A stretch of DNA of 64,000 nucleotides from Sulfitobacter sp. THAF37 (GTDB taxonomy: Bacteria; Pseudomonadota; Alphaproteobacteria; Rhodobacterales; Rhodobacteraceae): assembly GCF_009363555.1 (NCBI RefSeq), contig NZ_CP045377.1, positions 34,807 to 98,806 of the forward strand, given 5' to 3'. Position 1 is the stretch's first letter, and each line of letters opens with the position of its first letter. A program made the position numbers and the translations under genes. The notes under the pieces were generated by a model. That model was not told where the DNA came from and did no database searches. It saw nothing but the letters and a program-made list of their open reading frames with translations. This document shows positions 9,159 through 18,040 of the stretch, one piece after another.

Positions 9159-10379
9159 TCAGATCTCGATCTCGTACTGCGTATTGTCGTCGGGGTTGGC
9201 CCCCAGGTCGCAGACGGCCTGCGTGTCGATCGGCGCGCGCTGGGGCAGCGTTTCCATCACCGCCATCTTCTGGTCTCGCATCTCCATCAGGTGGACATCC
9301 AGAATGGCGTGGTGGGTCTGCGGATCGACCGTCACTTTGCCGCCCGGTCCGGTAATCGAGATCCCCGTCTCCAGCGCCTCGACCACCGCGTCATGGGCGA
9401 TGCTGTCGGCCTGACGCACGCCTTCGGCCCAGGTGTGCAGCCCGTGATAGTGCGACACCGCGATTTCATGCATCGACTGGTCGCCGTCGAACATCTCCGC
9501 CCACCGCGTCTTGAAGGCGGCGTTCTCTGGCGTGTCCAGTTCCTGACTGTAGTTGTAAGCACACATGATCCCGTTGCCTTCTTCCGGGGTCAGCACCTTG
9601 TGCTCGTTGCCTACCCCCAGCGTCGTGGACGCCAGCGCGATCTTATCCTTCATGCCCGCGGCGGCCCACTGGCGGAAGAACGACAGGTGCGGCCCGCCCA
9701 CCAGCGGCGCGATGACCAGATCGGGCGCCGCCGTCTGAACCTTGGCGATGGTCGATCCGAAATCGCTCACGTCCAGCGGAAAGAAATCGGTGCCCACCAC
9801 GTCGCCGCCGTTGTCGCGCACGAATTTCTCGATCCAGCGGGCGGTGATCTGGCCATAGTTGTAATCGGCTGCAAGGATATAGACCTTCTTGCCCGAGTTC
9901 TTCATCGCGTAGGGCACCAGTGCCTCGACCTGCTGGGCGGGGGTCACCCCGTTGATAAAGATGTTGCGGTCGCAGACTCCGCCCTCGTAGAGCACGTTGT
10001 AAAAATAGAGCGTGCCGGACTTGCGCATGGTCTGGCGGATCGCCTCGCGCGAGGCGGACAAGATGCCGCCGTGTACCACATCGACGCGGTCCTGCCGGGT
10101 CAGTTGCTGCGCGTACTGCGAATAAAGCGCCATGTCGGATTGGGTGTCATACTCCACCACCTCGACCTCGCGGCCCAGCAGGCCGCCGGCCTCGTTGATT
10201 TCGGCCACGGCCAGCTGCGTCGCCATCGCCATCGGCTTGCCGTAGGCGTCAAAGGGGCCGGACTGGTCCAGGATGGACCCCAGCCGGATCGTATCAGCGG
10301 CCAGCGCCACCCGTGGTAGCAGGCCCGCCGTGGTCAGGGCGGCGGCACCGCCAAGCAGTTCTCTTCTGTTCAGAGACAT
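9159..10379 (-). CDS. amide/urea-type ABC transporter substrate-binding protein
   Basis: A 406-residue periplasmic binding protein of the UrtA/FmdD (urea and short-chain amide) class. The N-terminus NRRELLGGAAALTTAG is a twin-arginine signal followed by a hydrophobic stretch and cleavage near ALA-AD (about residue 27). The mature part begins DTIRLGSILDQSGPF, typical of type I receptors. No urease genes are nearby, whereas an amidase is in the same operon, so an amide is the likelier ligand. It is preceded by a 43-base gap after the flotillin-like gene. Confidence 0.9.
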   Translation of the reverse strand: MSLNRRELLGGAAALTTAGLLPRVALAADTIRLGSILDQSGPFDAYGKPMAMATQLAVAEINEAGGLLGREVEVVEYDTQSDMALYSQYAQQLTRQDRVDVVHGGILSASREAIRQTMRKSGTLYFYNVLYEGGVCDRNIFINGVTPAQQVEALVPYAMKNSGKKVYILAADYNYGQITARWIEKFVRDNGGDVVGTDFFPLDVSDFGSTIAKVQTAAPDLVIAPLVGGPHLSFFRQWAAAGMKDKIALASTTLGVGNEHKVLTPEEGNGIMCAYNYSQELDTPENAAFKTRWAEMFDGDQSMHEIAVSHYHGLHTWAEGVRQADSIAHDAVVEALETGISITGPGGKVTVDPQTHHAILDVHLMEMRDQKMAVMETLPQRAPIDTQAVCDLGANPDDNTQYEIEI

Positions 10380-10422
10380 CGTATGTCCTCCGTTGGTCAG
10401 TTTCAGTGTTGGTGACCAGGGA

Positions 10423-12030
10423 TCACTCCTTGGCGGTCTCGGGGTCGTCCTTGGCCTTGATGCGGTTGGCGTAATCGGCGGTGCGCCCCGCGTTGGCGAT
10501 GTCGAAATCCAGTCCGATCTCTTCGCCCATCTGCTTCATCGCGGGCAGGCGCACGGCCATGCCCAGGATCTGGTCCATCGCGGCGCCAAAGGCGCTGTCG
10601 ATGCCGCCGCCCTCACCCTGCGACCCGCCGATGCCGCTACCGATCTGGTTGATGCGGATCGAGTCGATCTTTTCCACAGGCTTCATCATCTGGGTCATGA
10701 TCTCGGGCATCCGGTCCAGCTTGCGCTCTTCCAGCCGCATCCGGATCACCGCGTCGCTCAGGGTGTTCTCGGCCTGGTTCAACGCCGCGCGCCCGGCCGC
10801 CTCGGCCTCCATCGCAGCCTTCTCGGCGTTGGCGGTCGCGGTCCGGGCCGATGCATCCGCCTGCGCCCGCGCCAACAGCGTGCTGACGTCGCTCTTGACC
10901 CGCGCGTCCTCCAGTTCCAGGTCGCGGGCCTGCTTGAGGCTGGCGATCTCGCGCTCGCGTTCGGTCACCGCACGCTCCTTGCGGGCCTGCACGCTCTCTG
11001 CGGCGAGGATCACCTGCGCCCGTGCCTCCTCTTCCTCGGCCTGGGCCTTGGCTTCCTTGGCACGGGACTGGGCCAGCCGAATGGCGTTGGCGATCTTGGC
11101 CTCCTCCAGTTCCAGCAGCGCCTTCATCTCGGCCTTGCGCAGCGCCTCGTCCGCCGACACCTGCGCCGCCTTGGCCTCCTGTTCCTCGCGGATGCGAATG
11201 GTCTCGGACGCGCGGTGCTGCTCGGCGCGGGACCGGGCGGACCGGCTTTCAGCTTCCGCCTCCAGCCGCGCAAGGTGCTCGTGCTGCGCGATCTCCGCTT
11301 CCCGCTCGGCGCGCTGCAGCTCGATCTGGCGCTGGTGTTGGGCCAGACGATGCTCGCGCACCGCGATCTCGGTACTGGTCTCGACCGCGATCCGGGCCTT
11401 GCGTTCTTCGGCGACCAGTTCGGCCAGCCGCCGCATCCCCCTCGCGTTGAAGCTGTTGTTCTCGTCGCGCTGCGCGAAATCGCTCTGATCCACCGACACC
11501 AGCGCCGCCGTGACCAGCTCCAGCCCCAGCCGCTCCGCGTGCTCGGCCACCATCGCCGCCACCTCGCGGGTATAGGCCGCGCGGTCGATATGAATGTCGT
11601 TGATCCCCCGCGCCGCCGCTGCAGTCTGAACGGCATTGGCCAACGGCCCTGCCATCACCTCTTCGAAAGCCTCGCCGCCCCGCGCCACCCGATGGCCAAA
11701 GGCCTGCGCGGCGGTCGCGATGCTGGTCGCATCCGACCCCACCCGCAGCTCGAACTCCATGACCAGATCGGCGCGCAGCGCGTCTGCGGTCAACACCGCA
11801 TCGCGCCCTGTGCGCGCCAGTGTCACTGCCGCCGTCTGCATCGACACCCGCTGGATCCGATGCACGATCGGCAAGGCCAGACAGCCCCCGTCGGTCAGCA
11901 CCCGCCGCCCGCCCATCCCGGTGCGGACCAGCGCCGTCTCAAGCGTCGCCTTGGCGTAGAACCGTTGCAGGAACCAAATCCCGATCAGCAGGACCGCGAT
12001 GATAACGACGAATGCCAGCAGCCAGTACAA
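10423..12030 (-). CDS. flotillin-like SPFH/band 7 membrane protein
   Basis: The 535-residue protein has one N-terminal membrane segment (about residues 3-21), an SPFH/band 7 domain (about 22-200), a long charged Glu/Ala/Arg-rich coiled coil (about 200-430) and a C-terminal tail ending in a conserved-looking MDQILGMAVRLPAMKQMGEE segment. This is the flotillin/YqiK plan: an inner-membrane scaffold that oligomerises into microdomains. Its place between the sensor-like gene and the ABC genes suggests a role with the amide transporter, but that is inference from position only. Confidence 0.85.
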   Translation of the reverse strand: MYWLLAFVVIIAVLLIGIWFLQRFYAKATLETALVRTGMGGRRVLTDGGCLALPIVHRIQRVSMQTAAVTLARTGRDAVLTADALRADLVMEFELRVGSDATSIATAAQAFGHRVARGGEAFEEVMAGPLANAVQTAAAARGINDIHIDRAAYTREVAAMVAEHAERLGLELVTAALVSVDQSDFAQRDENNSFNARGMRRLAELVAEERKARIAVETSTEIAVREHRLAQHQRQIELQRAEREAEIAQHEHLARLEAEAESRSARSRAEQHRASETIRIREEQEAKAAQVSADEALRKAEMKALLELEEAKIANAIRLAQSRAKEAKAQAEEEEARAQVILAAESVQARKERAVTEREREIASLKQARDLELEDARVKSDVSTLLARAQADASARTATANAEKAAMEAEAAGRAALNQAENTLSDAVIRMRLEERKLDRMPEIMTQMMKPVEKIDSIRINQIGSGIGGSQGEGGGIDSAFGAAMDQILGMAVRLPAMKQMGEEIGLDFDIANAGRTADYANRIKAKDDPETAKE

Positions 12031-12104
12031 TGTAATCCCTCCGGTCGCGCCCTGCCCCGCCCCACGGGGTCATGGCCTGTAGCACCGACGGTGGGCGATT
12101 TTAA

Positions 12105-12136
12105 TTTCCATTTCAAGTTTTTATTTGAATTGGAAA
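12105..12136. promoter_or_regulatory. inverted repeat TTTCCANTTCAA, candidate operator
   Basis: In the gap between the AmiC-like and flotillin-like genes, TTTCCATTTCAA (12105-12116) is mirrored by TTGAATTGGAAA (12125-12136) with one mismatch and an eight-base spacer. A third copy, TTTCCAAGTCAA, lies at 13335-13346 before the MarR gene. Recurrence at both promoters of the island suggests a regulator site rather than a terminator, although its place just after the AmiC-like stop leaves that possible. Confidence 0.45.
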
Positions 12137-12160
12137 TAAAAATCTTCTGTTCTGATTGAA

Positions 12161-13324
12161 TTACAATAACTTGAAGTCGCTGAATTGGACACCGTCAGCC
12201 CGCGCGAGGTAGACGTCGGGCCTTTTCAGTCCGGCATCGCGTGCATAGGACCGGCCGCTGGGATGGATCACCGGCAGGATGTCGCGGCTTGACCGCAGGT
12301 GCCAGACCGCCGGATAGTCGCGCAGCAGCGCGGCGAGATAATGCAGCCCCTCGTACGTGGATTGCCCGATCGCGTTGAGCGCCGGAGCGGCATCGCCATG
12401 CAGCCCGAAATACCGCTCCTTGAAACCGGCATTCGCGTCTGTCGTGATCGACCCGAAATAGGACGAGACGGAAAACATCCGTTCCAGATTGCCCCTCCCG
12501 CAAGCCATCAGCCCGTTTTCCTCCAGCGCGCAGGACAGACGCACCGCCTTGCGGTGCAGCCCGCGCCTGCCGAACTGACGATTGAAATTCACGGCATCCT
12601 GCCCCACCAGCGACACCAGCACCGCCTCCGCGCCCGAGGCTTCGACCCGGTCCACCAGACCCGACAGGCTGGGCAAACCGAAAGGGACGTAACACTCCAT
12701 CGCCAGGTCGACACCTGCCGACTTGAGAAAGCTCTTGGCCAGCGAATGCGAACTGCGTGGCCAGACATAATCGTTGCCCACCATCGCCCAGCTGCGCGGC
12801 CGGTACTTGGCCTGCAGCGCCGCCATTGCCGGGGCCAGCTGTACCGCCGGCGTCTCGCCGATGGCGAACAGGCCCGGCGTCGTCTCTCCGCCCTCGTAAA
12901 GCGGTGTGTAGATATAGGGGATGCGCTGGCGCACCACCTTGGACAGCCGTTGGCGCACCGCGCTCAGGTGCATGCCCACGATGGCGTCGATGGCGTTCAA
13001 CTCGATCAGGTCGTTCACCGTCTCTTCGATCGGCTCATCCGCCTCGACGGCGGCGTCTATCATGATCAACTGAACCCGCCGCCCGCCGATCCCGTCTTTG
13101 CGGTTCAGCTCCGCCGCCGCGACCTGTGCGCTGGAAATGCAGGACGGCGCCCAGATCCCCGCCGAGCCGCACATGGGGATCAAGAGCGCCACGCGAAAGC
13201 TGCCGGAGGCGGCCAGAAGACCGCTTGCGCGGAAATCCGCCAGCTCGATGGGCAGTGCAGCGTCTTCTTTCTTGTGTCCCAGCGCCCGTCTCCCCGGATC
13301 AGGATGACAACCCTCACATTCCAA
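12161..13324 (-). CDS. AmiC-like cytoplasmic amide-binding sensor protein
   Basis: A 387-residue type I periplasmic-binding-protein fold without a signal peptide. Segments such as YTPLYEGGETTPGLFAIG and VGNDYVWPRSS resemble AmiC, the cytoplasmic amide sensor of the Pseudomonas amidase operon, and amide/urea binding proteins. A cytoplasmic sensor for the amide system is therefore likely. The longest frame starts at a TTG (13324); the first 30-45 residues look non-homologous, so a later start near residue 45 is possible. No antiterminator of the AmiR type is seen nearby; the divergent MarR gene may be the partner regulator. Confidence 0.75.
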   Translation of the reverse strand: MECEGCHPDPGRRALGHKKEDAALPIELADFRASGLLAASGSFRVALLIPMCGSAGIWAPSCISSAQVAAAELNRKDGIGGRRVQLIMIDAAVEADEPIEETVNDLIELNAIDAIVGMHLSAVRQRLSKVVRQRIPYIYTPLYEGGETTPGLFAIGETPAVQLAPAMAALQAKYRPRSWAMVGNDYVWPRSSHSLAKSFLKSAGVDLAMECYVPFGLPSLSGLVDRVEASGAEAVLVSLVGQDAVNFNRQFGRRGLHRKAVRLSCALEENGLMACGRGNLERMFSVSSYFGSITTDANAGFKERYFGLHGDAAPALNAIGQSTYEGLHYLAALLRDYPAVWHLRSSRDILPVIHPSGRSYARDAGLKRPDVYLARADGVQFSDFKLL

Positions 13325-13346
13325 TTGAAGCCAGTTTCCAAGTCAA
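13319..13346. promoter_or_regulatory. divergent promoter with TTTCCA-type elements
   Basis: The 54-base gap between the AmiC-like gene and the MarR gene carries the near-palindrome TTCCAATTGAA (13319-13329) and TTTCCAAGTCAA (13335-13346). The second matches the arms at 12105-12136 at ten of twelve positions. These are candidate operators for the MarR protein, which starts 33 bases downstream. Confidence 0.42.
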
Positions 13347-13378
13347 CTATTTTAAGAGCCGAGCAACCAGGCGGACCG

Positions 13379-13801
13379 ATGACCAAAGAGCCGATGACTT
13401 TCGAAAGACATTTGTCCTACGCGCTCGAAGCGGCGCATCGCACGGTCAGCACTTCGCTGGCGGCACGGCTCAAGGCGCATGGCCTTCAGATCCCCGCCTG
13501 GCGCGTGATGGAATGCCTGGACAGCGACGAGCGTCTGACCATGGGGGAACTGGCCCGGCGGGCCCTGCTCAACCCCCCCGCATTGAGCAAACTGGTGGAC
13601 CGCATGGTATCCGAAGGGCTGGTGCATCGTCAGATTTCTGCCGTGGATCAGCGTCAGGTCAACCTGCTGTTGACCAACCTGGGCCGCCGCAGGATGCTGC
13701 AGATCCGCGAGGACGCCGAGGACCAGAACCGCGCCCTGGTCGAACTGCTCGACTCCAAAAACGGCGAGACGTTGCGCAAATTGCTGTCGAAACTCGCCTG
13801 A
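13379..13801 (+). CDS. MarR family transcriptional regulator
   Basis: A 140-residue MarR-type winged helix-turn-helix protein; the recognition region is LARRALLNPPALSKLVDRM and the wing is QISAVDQRQVNLLLT. MarR proteins bind short palindromes as dimers and are released by small ligands, often aromatic or carboxylic. The ATG at 13379 has AGGCGG upstream; the frame stays open far upstream but only as antisense of the AmiC-like gene. Divergence from that gene suggests control of the amide island. Confidence 0.88.
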   Translation: MTKEPMTFERHLSYALEAAHRTVSTSLAARLKAHGLQIPAWRVMECLDSDERLTMGELARRALLNPPALSKLVDRMVSEGLVHRQISAVDQRQVNLLLTNLGRRRMLQIREDAEDQNRALVELLDSKNGETLRKLLSKLA

Positions 13802-13864
13802 CGCTCGCTGAACCGAGGCGCGGCATCCTGACAGTCACGCGTTGCCGACCGTCCGGTACCGACC

Positions 13865-14461
13865 CTAGCCTGCTGACGGCAGCCGCTGCGGATCGGTACA
13901 GACACAGATAACTTCCGCTTCTTCCGCACCGGTGCTCAGATAGGCGTGACCCATCGTACTGTCGAGGTAGATGCATTCCCCGCTCTGCAGGGTCACGGGC
14001 GCGTAGAATTCGGTGTGCACTTCGACCACGCCTTTCAGCACGATCAGAAACTCTTCGCCGCCATGCTCTTCAAGACCGCCGAACCTGTGAATGTCGGACG
14101 TCTTGATCCGCGCGCGAATGGGCACCATGCGCTTGTTCTTCAGTTCCGAACACAGGTACTTGTATTCGTAGTTGTCGGTATCAATGACGATCCCGTCATC
14201 CTGCCGCGAAGGCGCCATACGGCTGTTGGGTGCCGGCTTGTCATAGTCGCTTTGTTCATCCCCGATCAATTGCCCGATGGACATTTCCAGCCCGTCGGCA
14301 AGTCGCAGCACCTTGTCCAGCGTGGGTGACAGCGTTCCGTTTTCGATCTTGGAAATCGTCGACAGCGATACACCGGACAGCGCCCCCAGGGTGCTGAGCG
14401 TCATCTGCCTGGACTTGCGCAAGTGCCTGAGCCGCGCGCCGAGCGCCTGAGCTGTGGTCAT
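13865..14461 (-). CDS. XRE family regulator with C-terminal cupin domain
   Basis: A 198-residue protein with an N-terminal Cro/XRE helix-turn-helix (about residues 9-66, TLSTLGALSGVSLSTISKIE) and a C-terminal cupin sensor (about 110-190, with GGEEFLIVLKG and a STMGHAYLS stretch). This class usually represses or activates amino acid, polyamine or aldehyde catabolism in response to a small ligand. It is divergent from the seven-gene operon beginning at 14606, its likely target. Confidence 0.9.
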   Translation of the reverse strand: MTTAQALGARLRHLRKSRQMTLSTLGALSGVSLSTISKIENGTLSPTLDKVLRLADGLEMSIGQLIGDEQSDYDKPAPNSRMAPSRQDDGIVIDTDNYEYKYLCSELKNKRMVPIRARIKTSDIHRFGGLEEHGGEEFLIVLKGVVEVHTEFYAPVTLQSGECIYLDSTMGHAYLSTGAEEAEVICVCTDPQRLPSAG

Positions 14462-14523
14462 GAAAGCTGGGTCTCCGGTTTTGGTGGAAGTGATCTAAAC
14501 CGGATTCAGAGAAAAGGAAATTA

Positions 14524-14539
14524 TTTTCGTATACGAGAA
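14524..14539. promoter_or_regulatory. palindrome around CGTATACG, candidate XRE operator
   Basis: TTTTCGTATACGAGAA is a 16-base near-perfect palindrome (14 of 16 positions) centred on CGTATACG, in the divergent gap between the XRE-cupin gene and the FAD oxidoreductase gene. Position and symmetry fit an operator for the XRE dimer. Confidence 0.5.
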
Positions 14540-14605
14540 ATTTTTCTTGCATCGGGCAGGTACTTCCCTAGCCTGCAGGAAAGGGAATCGACCGAAGGGG
14601 CCGCA

Positions 14606-15751
14606 ATGCCGGGTCAGCGACAGTCAGTGGATGCAATCGTCATCGGGGCGGGAATCGCGGGCGCCTCGGTCGCGGCGCATCTGGCGGCCTCCCTGCGGGT
14701 TTTCGTGCTCGAAATGGAGAACCAGCCGGGATACCACACCACGGGCAGGTCCGCGGCGGTCTTCGCACCAAGCTACGGTCCCGATGGCGTACGCGCCCTC
14801 ACGCGGGCCTCCCGGCCATTCTTTGACAATACCCCGGCGGACTTTGCCACGGCGTCGCTGTTTTCCCCTCGCGACATCCTGATGATCGCGCGCGAAGATC
14901 AACTTGACGCGCTGGATGCTTTGATCGCTTCGGTCTCTGACGGCACGCTCGTCGAGAAGCTGGCAGCGCCCAGGTTGCAGGACCACCAGCCCCTTCTGCG
15001 CAGCGGATATGCAGCGGCAGGGATGCTGGACCGGGGCGGCCAGGACATCGACGTCGCCGCGCTGCATCAGGGATATCTGCGGTTGCTTCGCGCGCGGGGT
15101 GGCCGCGTGATAACCAACGCCGCGGTCGAGGGGCTGAGCCGTCAGGGCGGCGATTGGGTGATCGAGACCCGCACGTCGGGCACCCTGACCGCAGGCATCG
15201 TGGTGAACGCGGCAGGGGCCTGGGCCGACAGGATCGGTCGGCTGGCCGGGGCCGAAGATATCGGTCTGGTCCCCAAGCGTCGAACCGCGATGGTGGTTGC
15301 GGAACCCGCGAATTTCACGCGGCGGGATGCGCCGATCACCGTCGACGTCGAGGAGGATTTCTATCTCAAACCCGATGCGGGCCGCTTGCTGATTTCCCCG
15401 GCGGATGAAACGCCGACGGTGCCATGTGATGCCCAGCCCGACGAAATGGATGTGGCAATCTGTGCAGACAGGATCATGACCGCCTTCAATCTCGATATCA
15501 GGCGGATCGAAAACAAATGGGCGGGGTTGCGCAGTTTCGTGGCCGACAAGGAGCCCGTTATCGGATATTCCGGGGTCGCCGACGGCTTCTTCTGGATGGC
15601 GGGCCAAGGCGGCTATGGCATTCAGTCAGCCCCTGCCGCAGCGGAAGTCGCCGCCTCTATGATCCTGGGCAAACCCTTGCCCTCCGGAACGGTCGATGCA
15701 GGCTTCGATCCGTCGCGGGTTGCGCCCGGACGCCTGGCGGTAGCCGCGTGA
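14606..15751 (+). CDS. FAD-dependent oxidoreductase (DAO/DadA-like)
   Basis: A 381-residue flavoprotein of the D-amino acid oxidase/glycine oxidase superfamily. The dinucleotide motif GAGIAG lies at residues 14-19, and the C-terminal FAD-contacting segment reads FFWMAGQGGYGIQSAPA. Such enzymes oxidise amines or D-amino acids to imines. Operon mates that would release a free amino acid (amidohydrolase, M81 peptidase) suggest that it oxidises the D-amino acid they produce. The ATG at 14606 was chosen because the FAD motif starts at once; upstream codons lie in the promoter. Confidence 0.88.
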   Translation: MPGQRQSVDAIVIGAGIAGASVAAHLAASLRVFVLEMENQPGYHTTGRSAAVFAPSYGPDGVRALTRASRPFFDNTPADFATASLFSPRDILMIAREDQLDALDALIASVSDGTLVEKLAAPRLQDHQPLLRSGYAAAGMLDRGGQDIDVAALHQGYLRLLRARGGRVITNAAVEGLSRQGGDWVIETRTSGTLTAGIVVNAAGAWADRIGRLAGAEDIGLVPKRRTAMVVAEPANFTRRDAPITVDVEEDFYLKPDAGRLLISPADETPTVPCDAQPDEMDVAICADRIMTAFNLDIRRIENKWAGLRSFVADKEPVIGYSGVADGFFWMAGQGGYGIQSAPAAAEVAASMILGKPLPSGTVDAGFDPSRVAPGRLAVAA

Positions 15752-17031
15752 TCTGGATCGTGCCTCTGGTCGCGGCGGCGTTTCTCGCCTGCGGTCTCGC
15801 CCTGGCCTATGTCATCGGCGGGGCGGCGGTGCTCAGCTTTGTGATTTCCGACAATACCCGGTATCTGGCGGTCCTGCCGCAAAAGGTCTTCTCGCAGATC
15901 AGCGTGTTTTCACTGCTCGCCATGCCGCTGTTCATCCTTGCAGGCGAGTTGATGAACCGGGGCGGCGTGACCAAATCGCTGATTGACCTGTCAATGGCCC
16001 TGATCGGACGTCTGCGCGGCGGGTTGGGACATGTGAACATCATGACGAGCGTGTTCTTCGCCGGTATCTCCGGCTCTGCCGTGGCGGATGCGGCGGCCTT
16101 GTCGAATACGCTTGTGCCCGCCATGCGCGAACGGGGCTATACTGCGGAATACGCCGGTGCGATCACCGCGGCGTCCTCCATTATCGGGCCGATCGTTCCG
16201 CCTTCCATCATTCTGATCTTCTATGGCGCGCTGATGCAAACCTCGGTCGCCGCACTCTTTGTCGCCGGGATCATGCCCGGTCTGCTGCTCGCCGCCGCAC
16301 TGTTCGTCGTGAATGGGTTCTATGCTTGGCGCGACGACCATCCCCGCGTGGAAAAGGGCGACGCCCCCAATCTGTTCAAGGCGGTCTTTGCCGCCCTGCC
16401 CGCCCTGTGTCTGCCTATCATCATCGTGGGCGGCATCGTGCTGGGCTGGATGACCCCGACCGAAGCGGCGTCGGTCGCGGTATTCACGGCAATCGTGGCG
16501 GCGTTCTTCTATTCGCCGCTGACCCCTTCCGACCTGTGGGAAAGCTTTTCCCGCACAGCGATTCTGACCGGGTCGATCTTCATGATCCTCTGTGCAGTGG
16601 CGGCCTTCGGCCATCTTGCCGCGCTGGAACGCATCCCGCAGGCCATCGCCGGACTGGTCGATCAATTGGGCCTTGGCCCGGTCGGTTTCCTTCTGGTGAT
16701 GAACCTGCTGTTCATCATTGCGGGCATGGTGATGGACGTGCCCGTGGCTTTGGCGCTGCTGGTGCCGCTGTTGGCCCCCGTCGCATTGGCGAACGGCGCA
16801 GACCCCGTGCATCTGGGCATCGTGATCTGTTTCAACCTCTGCATCGGCCTTGTCTCGCCCCCGCTGGGGGGCTGCCTGCTGATCGTTTCTACCGTCACAG
16901 GCGTGAACTACTGGAAACTTGCCCGCGCGGTGATGCCCTTTGTCTGTGCCGAAATCATCGTTCTGGGCGTGCTGGTTTTCACGCCCGAGATCAGCCTGTG
17001 GCTGCCGCGAACGCTGGGGCTTTGGAGATAA
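15748..17031 (+). CDS. TRAP transporter large permease (DctM type)
   Basis: A 427-residue polytopic protein with DctM features such as ILAGELMNRGG, FFAGISGSAVADAAALS and IVPPSIILIFYG. It is the ion-coupled transmembrane subunit of a TRAP importer. It starts at a GTG that overlaps the oxidoreductase stop (GTGA), so translation is coupled. The gene order in this operon is large permease, binding protein, small permease. Confidence 0.93.
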   Translation: MIWIVPLVAAAFLACGLALAYVIGGAAVLSFVISDNTRYLAVLPQKVFSQISVFSLLAMPLFILAGELMNRGGVTKSLIDLSMALIGRLRGGLGHVNIMTSVFFAGISGSAVADAAALSNTLVPAMRERGYTAEYAGAITAASSIIGPIVPPSIILIFYGALMQTSVAALFVAGIMPGLLLAAALFVVNGFYAWRDDHPRVEKGDAPNLFKAVFAALPALCLPIIIVGGIVLGWMTPTEAASVAVFTAIVAAFFYSPLTPSDLWESFSRTAILTGSIFMILCAVAAFGHLAALERIPQAIAGLVDQLGLGPVGFLLVMNLLFIIAGMVMDVPVALALLVPLLAPVALANGADPVHLGIVICFNLCIGLVSPPLGGCLLIVSTVTGVNYWKLARAVMPFVCAEIIVLGVLVFTPEISLWLPRTLGLWR

Positions 17032-17064
17032 CTCAAGACCAAACCAACATGGGAAGGAAACAAA

Positions 17065-18036
17065 ATGGAAATGCCGAAAATTCTATCTGCCACTCTCGTT
17101 GCCGCGGCCTTGGCACTGCCCGCAACGGCCGAGGTCAAGATCGCGCTCGACAGCCCGCCGGATCTGGAAAAATCCGGGACATACATGTGGGCGCATACCT
17201 TCGGCGAATACCTGAATGCCAACGGCATGGAAGCGGTGGAATACGAGCGCAACTCGCTGGGCGAAGAAGCGGAACGACTGGACCAGGTCAGCCAGGGGCT
17301 TCTTGAAGTTTCGATGTCCGATGCAAAGTCTGCGGGAACGCTCGACGCCACGATCAACGGGGCGATGATGCCCTACTTCTTCGACGGGATGGAGCAGCTC
17401 GATGCCGCCCTCGATGAAGGGGGCATGCTGGAACAGATCAACGCCGGAACCACGCCAAAAGGCGTTCGCGTGCTTGATATTGTCTATACCGGCACCCCTA
17501 CCGGCATCTTTACCACTGAAACGCCGATCCGCACATTCGACGACCTGGCCGGCGTTCGGATGCGGGCGCTAGACGAGGTGCAGATCAACACCTTCGAAAA
17601 CTGGGGGGCCAAGGGCACCATCGTATCCTGGTCCGAAGTGCCCAACGCGCTGCAAACCGGGGTTGCGGGCGGCTACATCAACCCGGCTTTCGTACCGCTG
17701 ACCTACGGGCATACGTCCTTCATCAACTACTTTACCAACGCCAGGATGAGCCCCTCTGTCCGCGTCGCGATCGCGTCCGAGGATTGGTATCAGGGCCTCT
17801 CCGACGAGGAGCGTACAACCGTGCAGGAGGCGGTCGATGCAGCACATGCCGCCAACCGAAAGCTGGTCTCGGACGACACCGAGGTCCTCAAGCAGTTGCA
17901 GGACGCGGGAATCGAGGTGATCGAACTGAGCCCCGAGGAACGCCAGAAATTCCGCGAGGCGAGCCAGTCGATCTACGAGTCGACGGACATGCCCGAAGGC
18001 GCGCTTGACGCCTGGAACGCAGCGGTCGGGCGCTGA
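17065..18036 (+). CDS. TRAP transporter substrate-binding protein (DctP type)
   Basis: A 323-residue periplasmic receptor. The N-terminus has a Sec signal peptide with a hydrophobic core and cleavage near ATA-EV (about residue 20). DctP features include VRMRALDEVQINTFENWGAK (about 155-175) with the Arg that commonly binds a ligand carboxylate. A strong GGAAGGAAAC site precedes the ATG. The ligand is probably a carboxylated compound such as an N-acyl or D-amino acid, inferred from the hydrolases in the operon. Confidence 0.92.
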   Translation: MEMPKILSATLVAAALALPATAEVKIALDSPPDLEKSGTYMWAHTFGEYLNANGMEAVEYERNSLGEEAERLDQVSQGLLEVSMSDAKSAGTLDATINGAMMPYFFDGMEQLDAALDEGGMLEQINAGTTPKGVRVLDIVYTGTPTGIFTTETPIRTFDDLAGVRMRALDEVQINTFENWGAKGTIVSWSEVPNALQTGVAGGYINPAFVPLTYGHTSFINYFTNARMSPSVRVAIASEDWYQGLSDEERTTVQEAVDAAHAANRKLVSDDTEVLKQLQDAGIEVIELSPEERQKFREASQSIYESTDMPEGALDAWNAAVGR

Positions 18037-18040
18037 TCGA

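Noticed and set aside
4114..10379. Urea transporter (urtABCDE) as a firm call
   Set aside because: The families fit, but there are no urease genes nearby and an amidase is fused to one ATPase, so an amide transporter is more likely.
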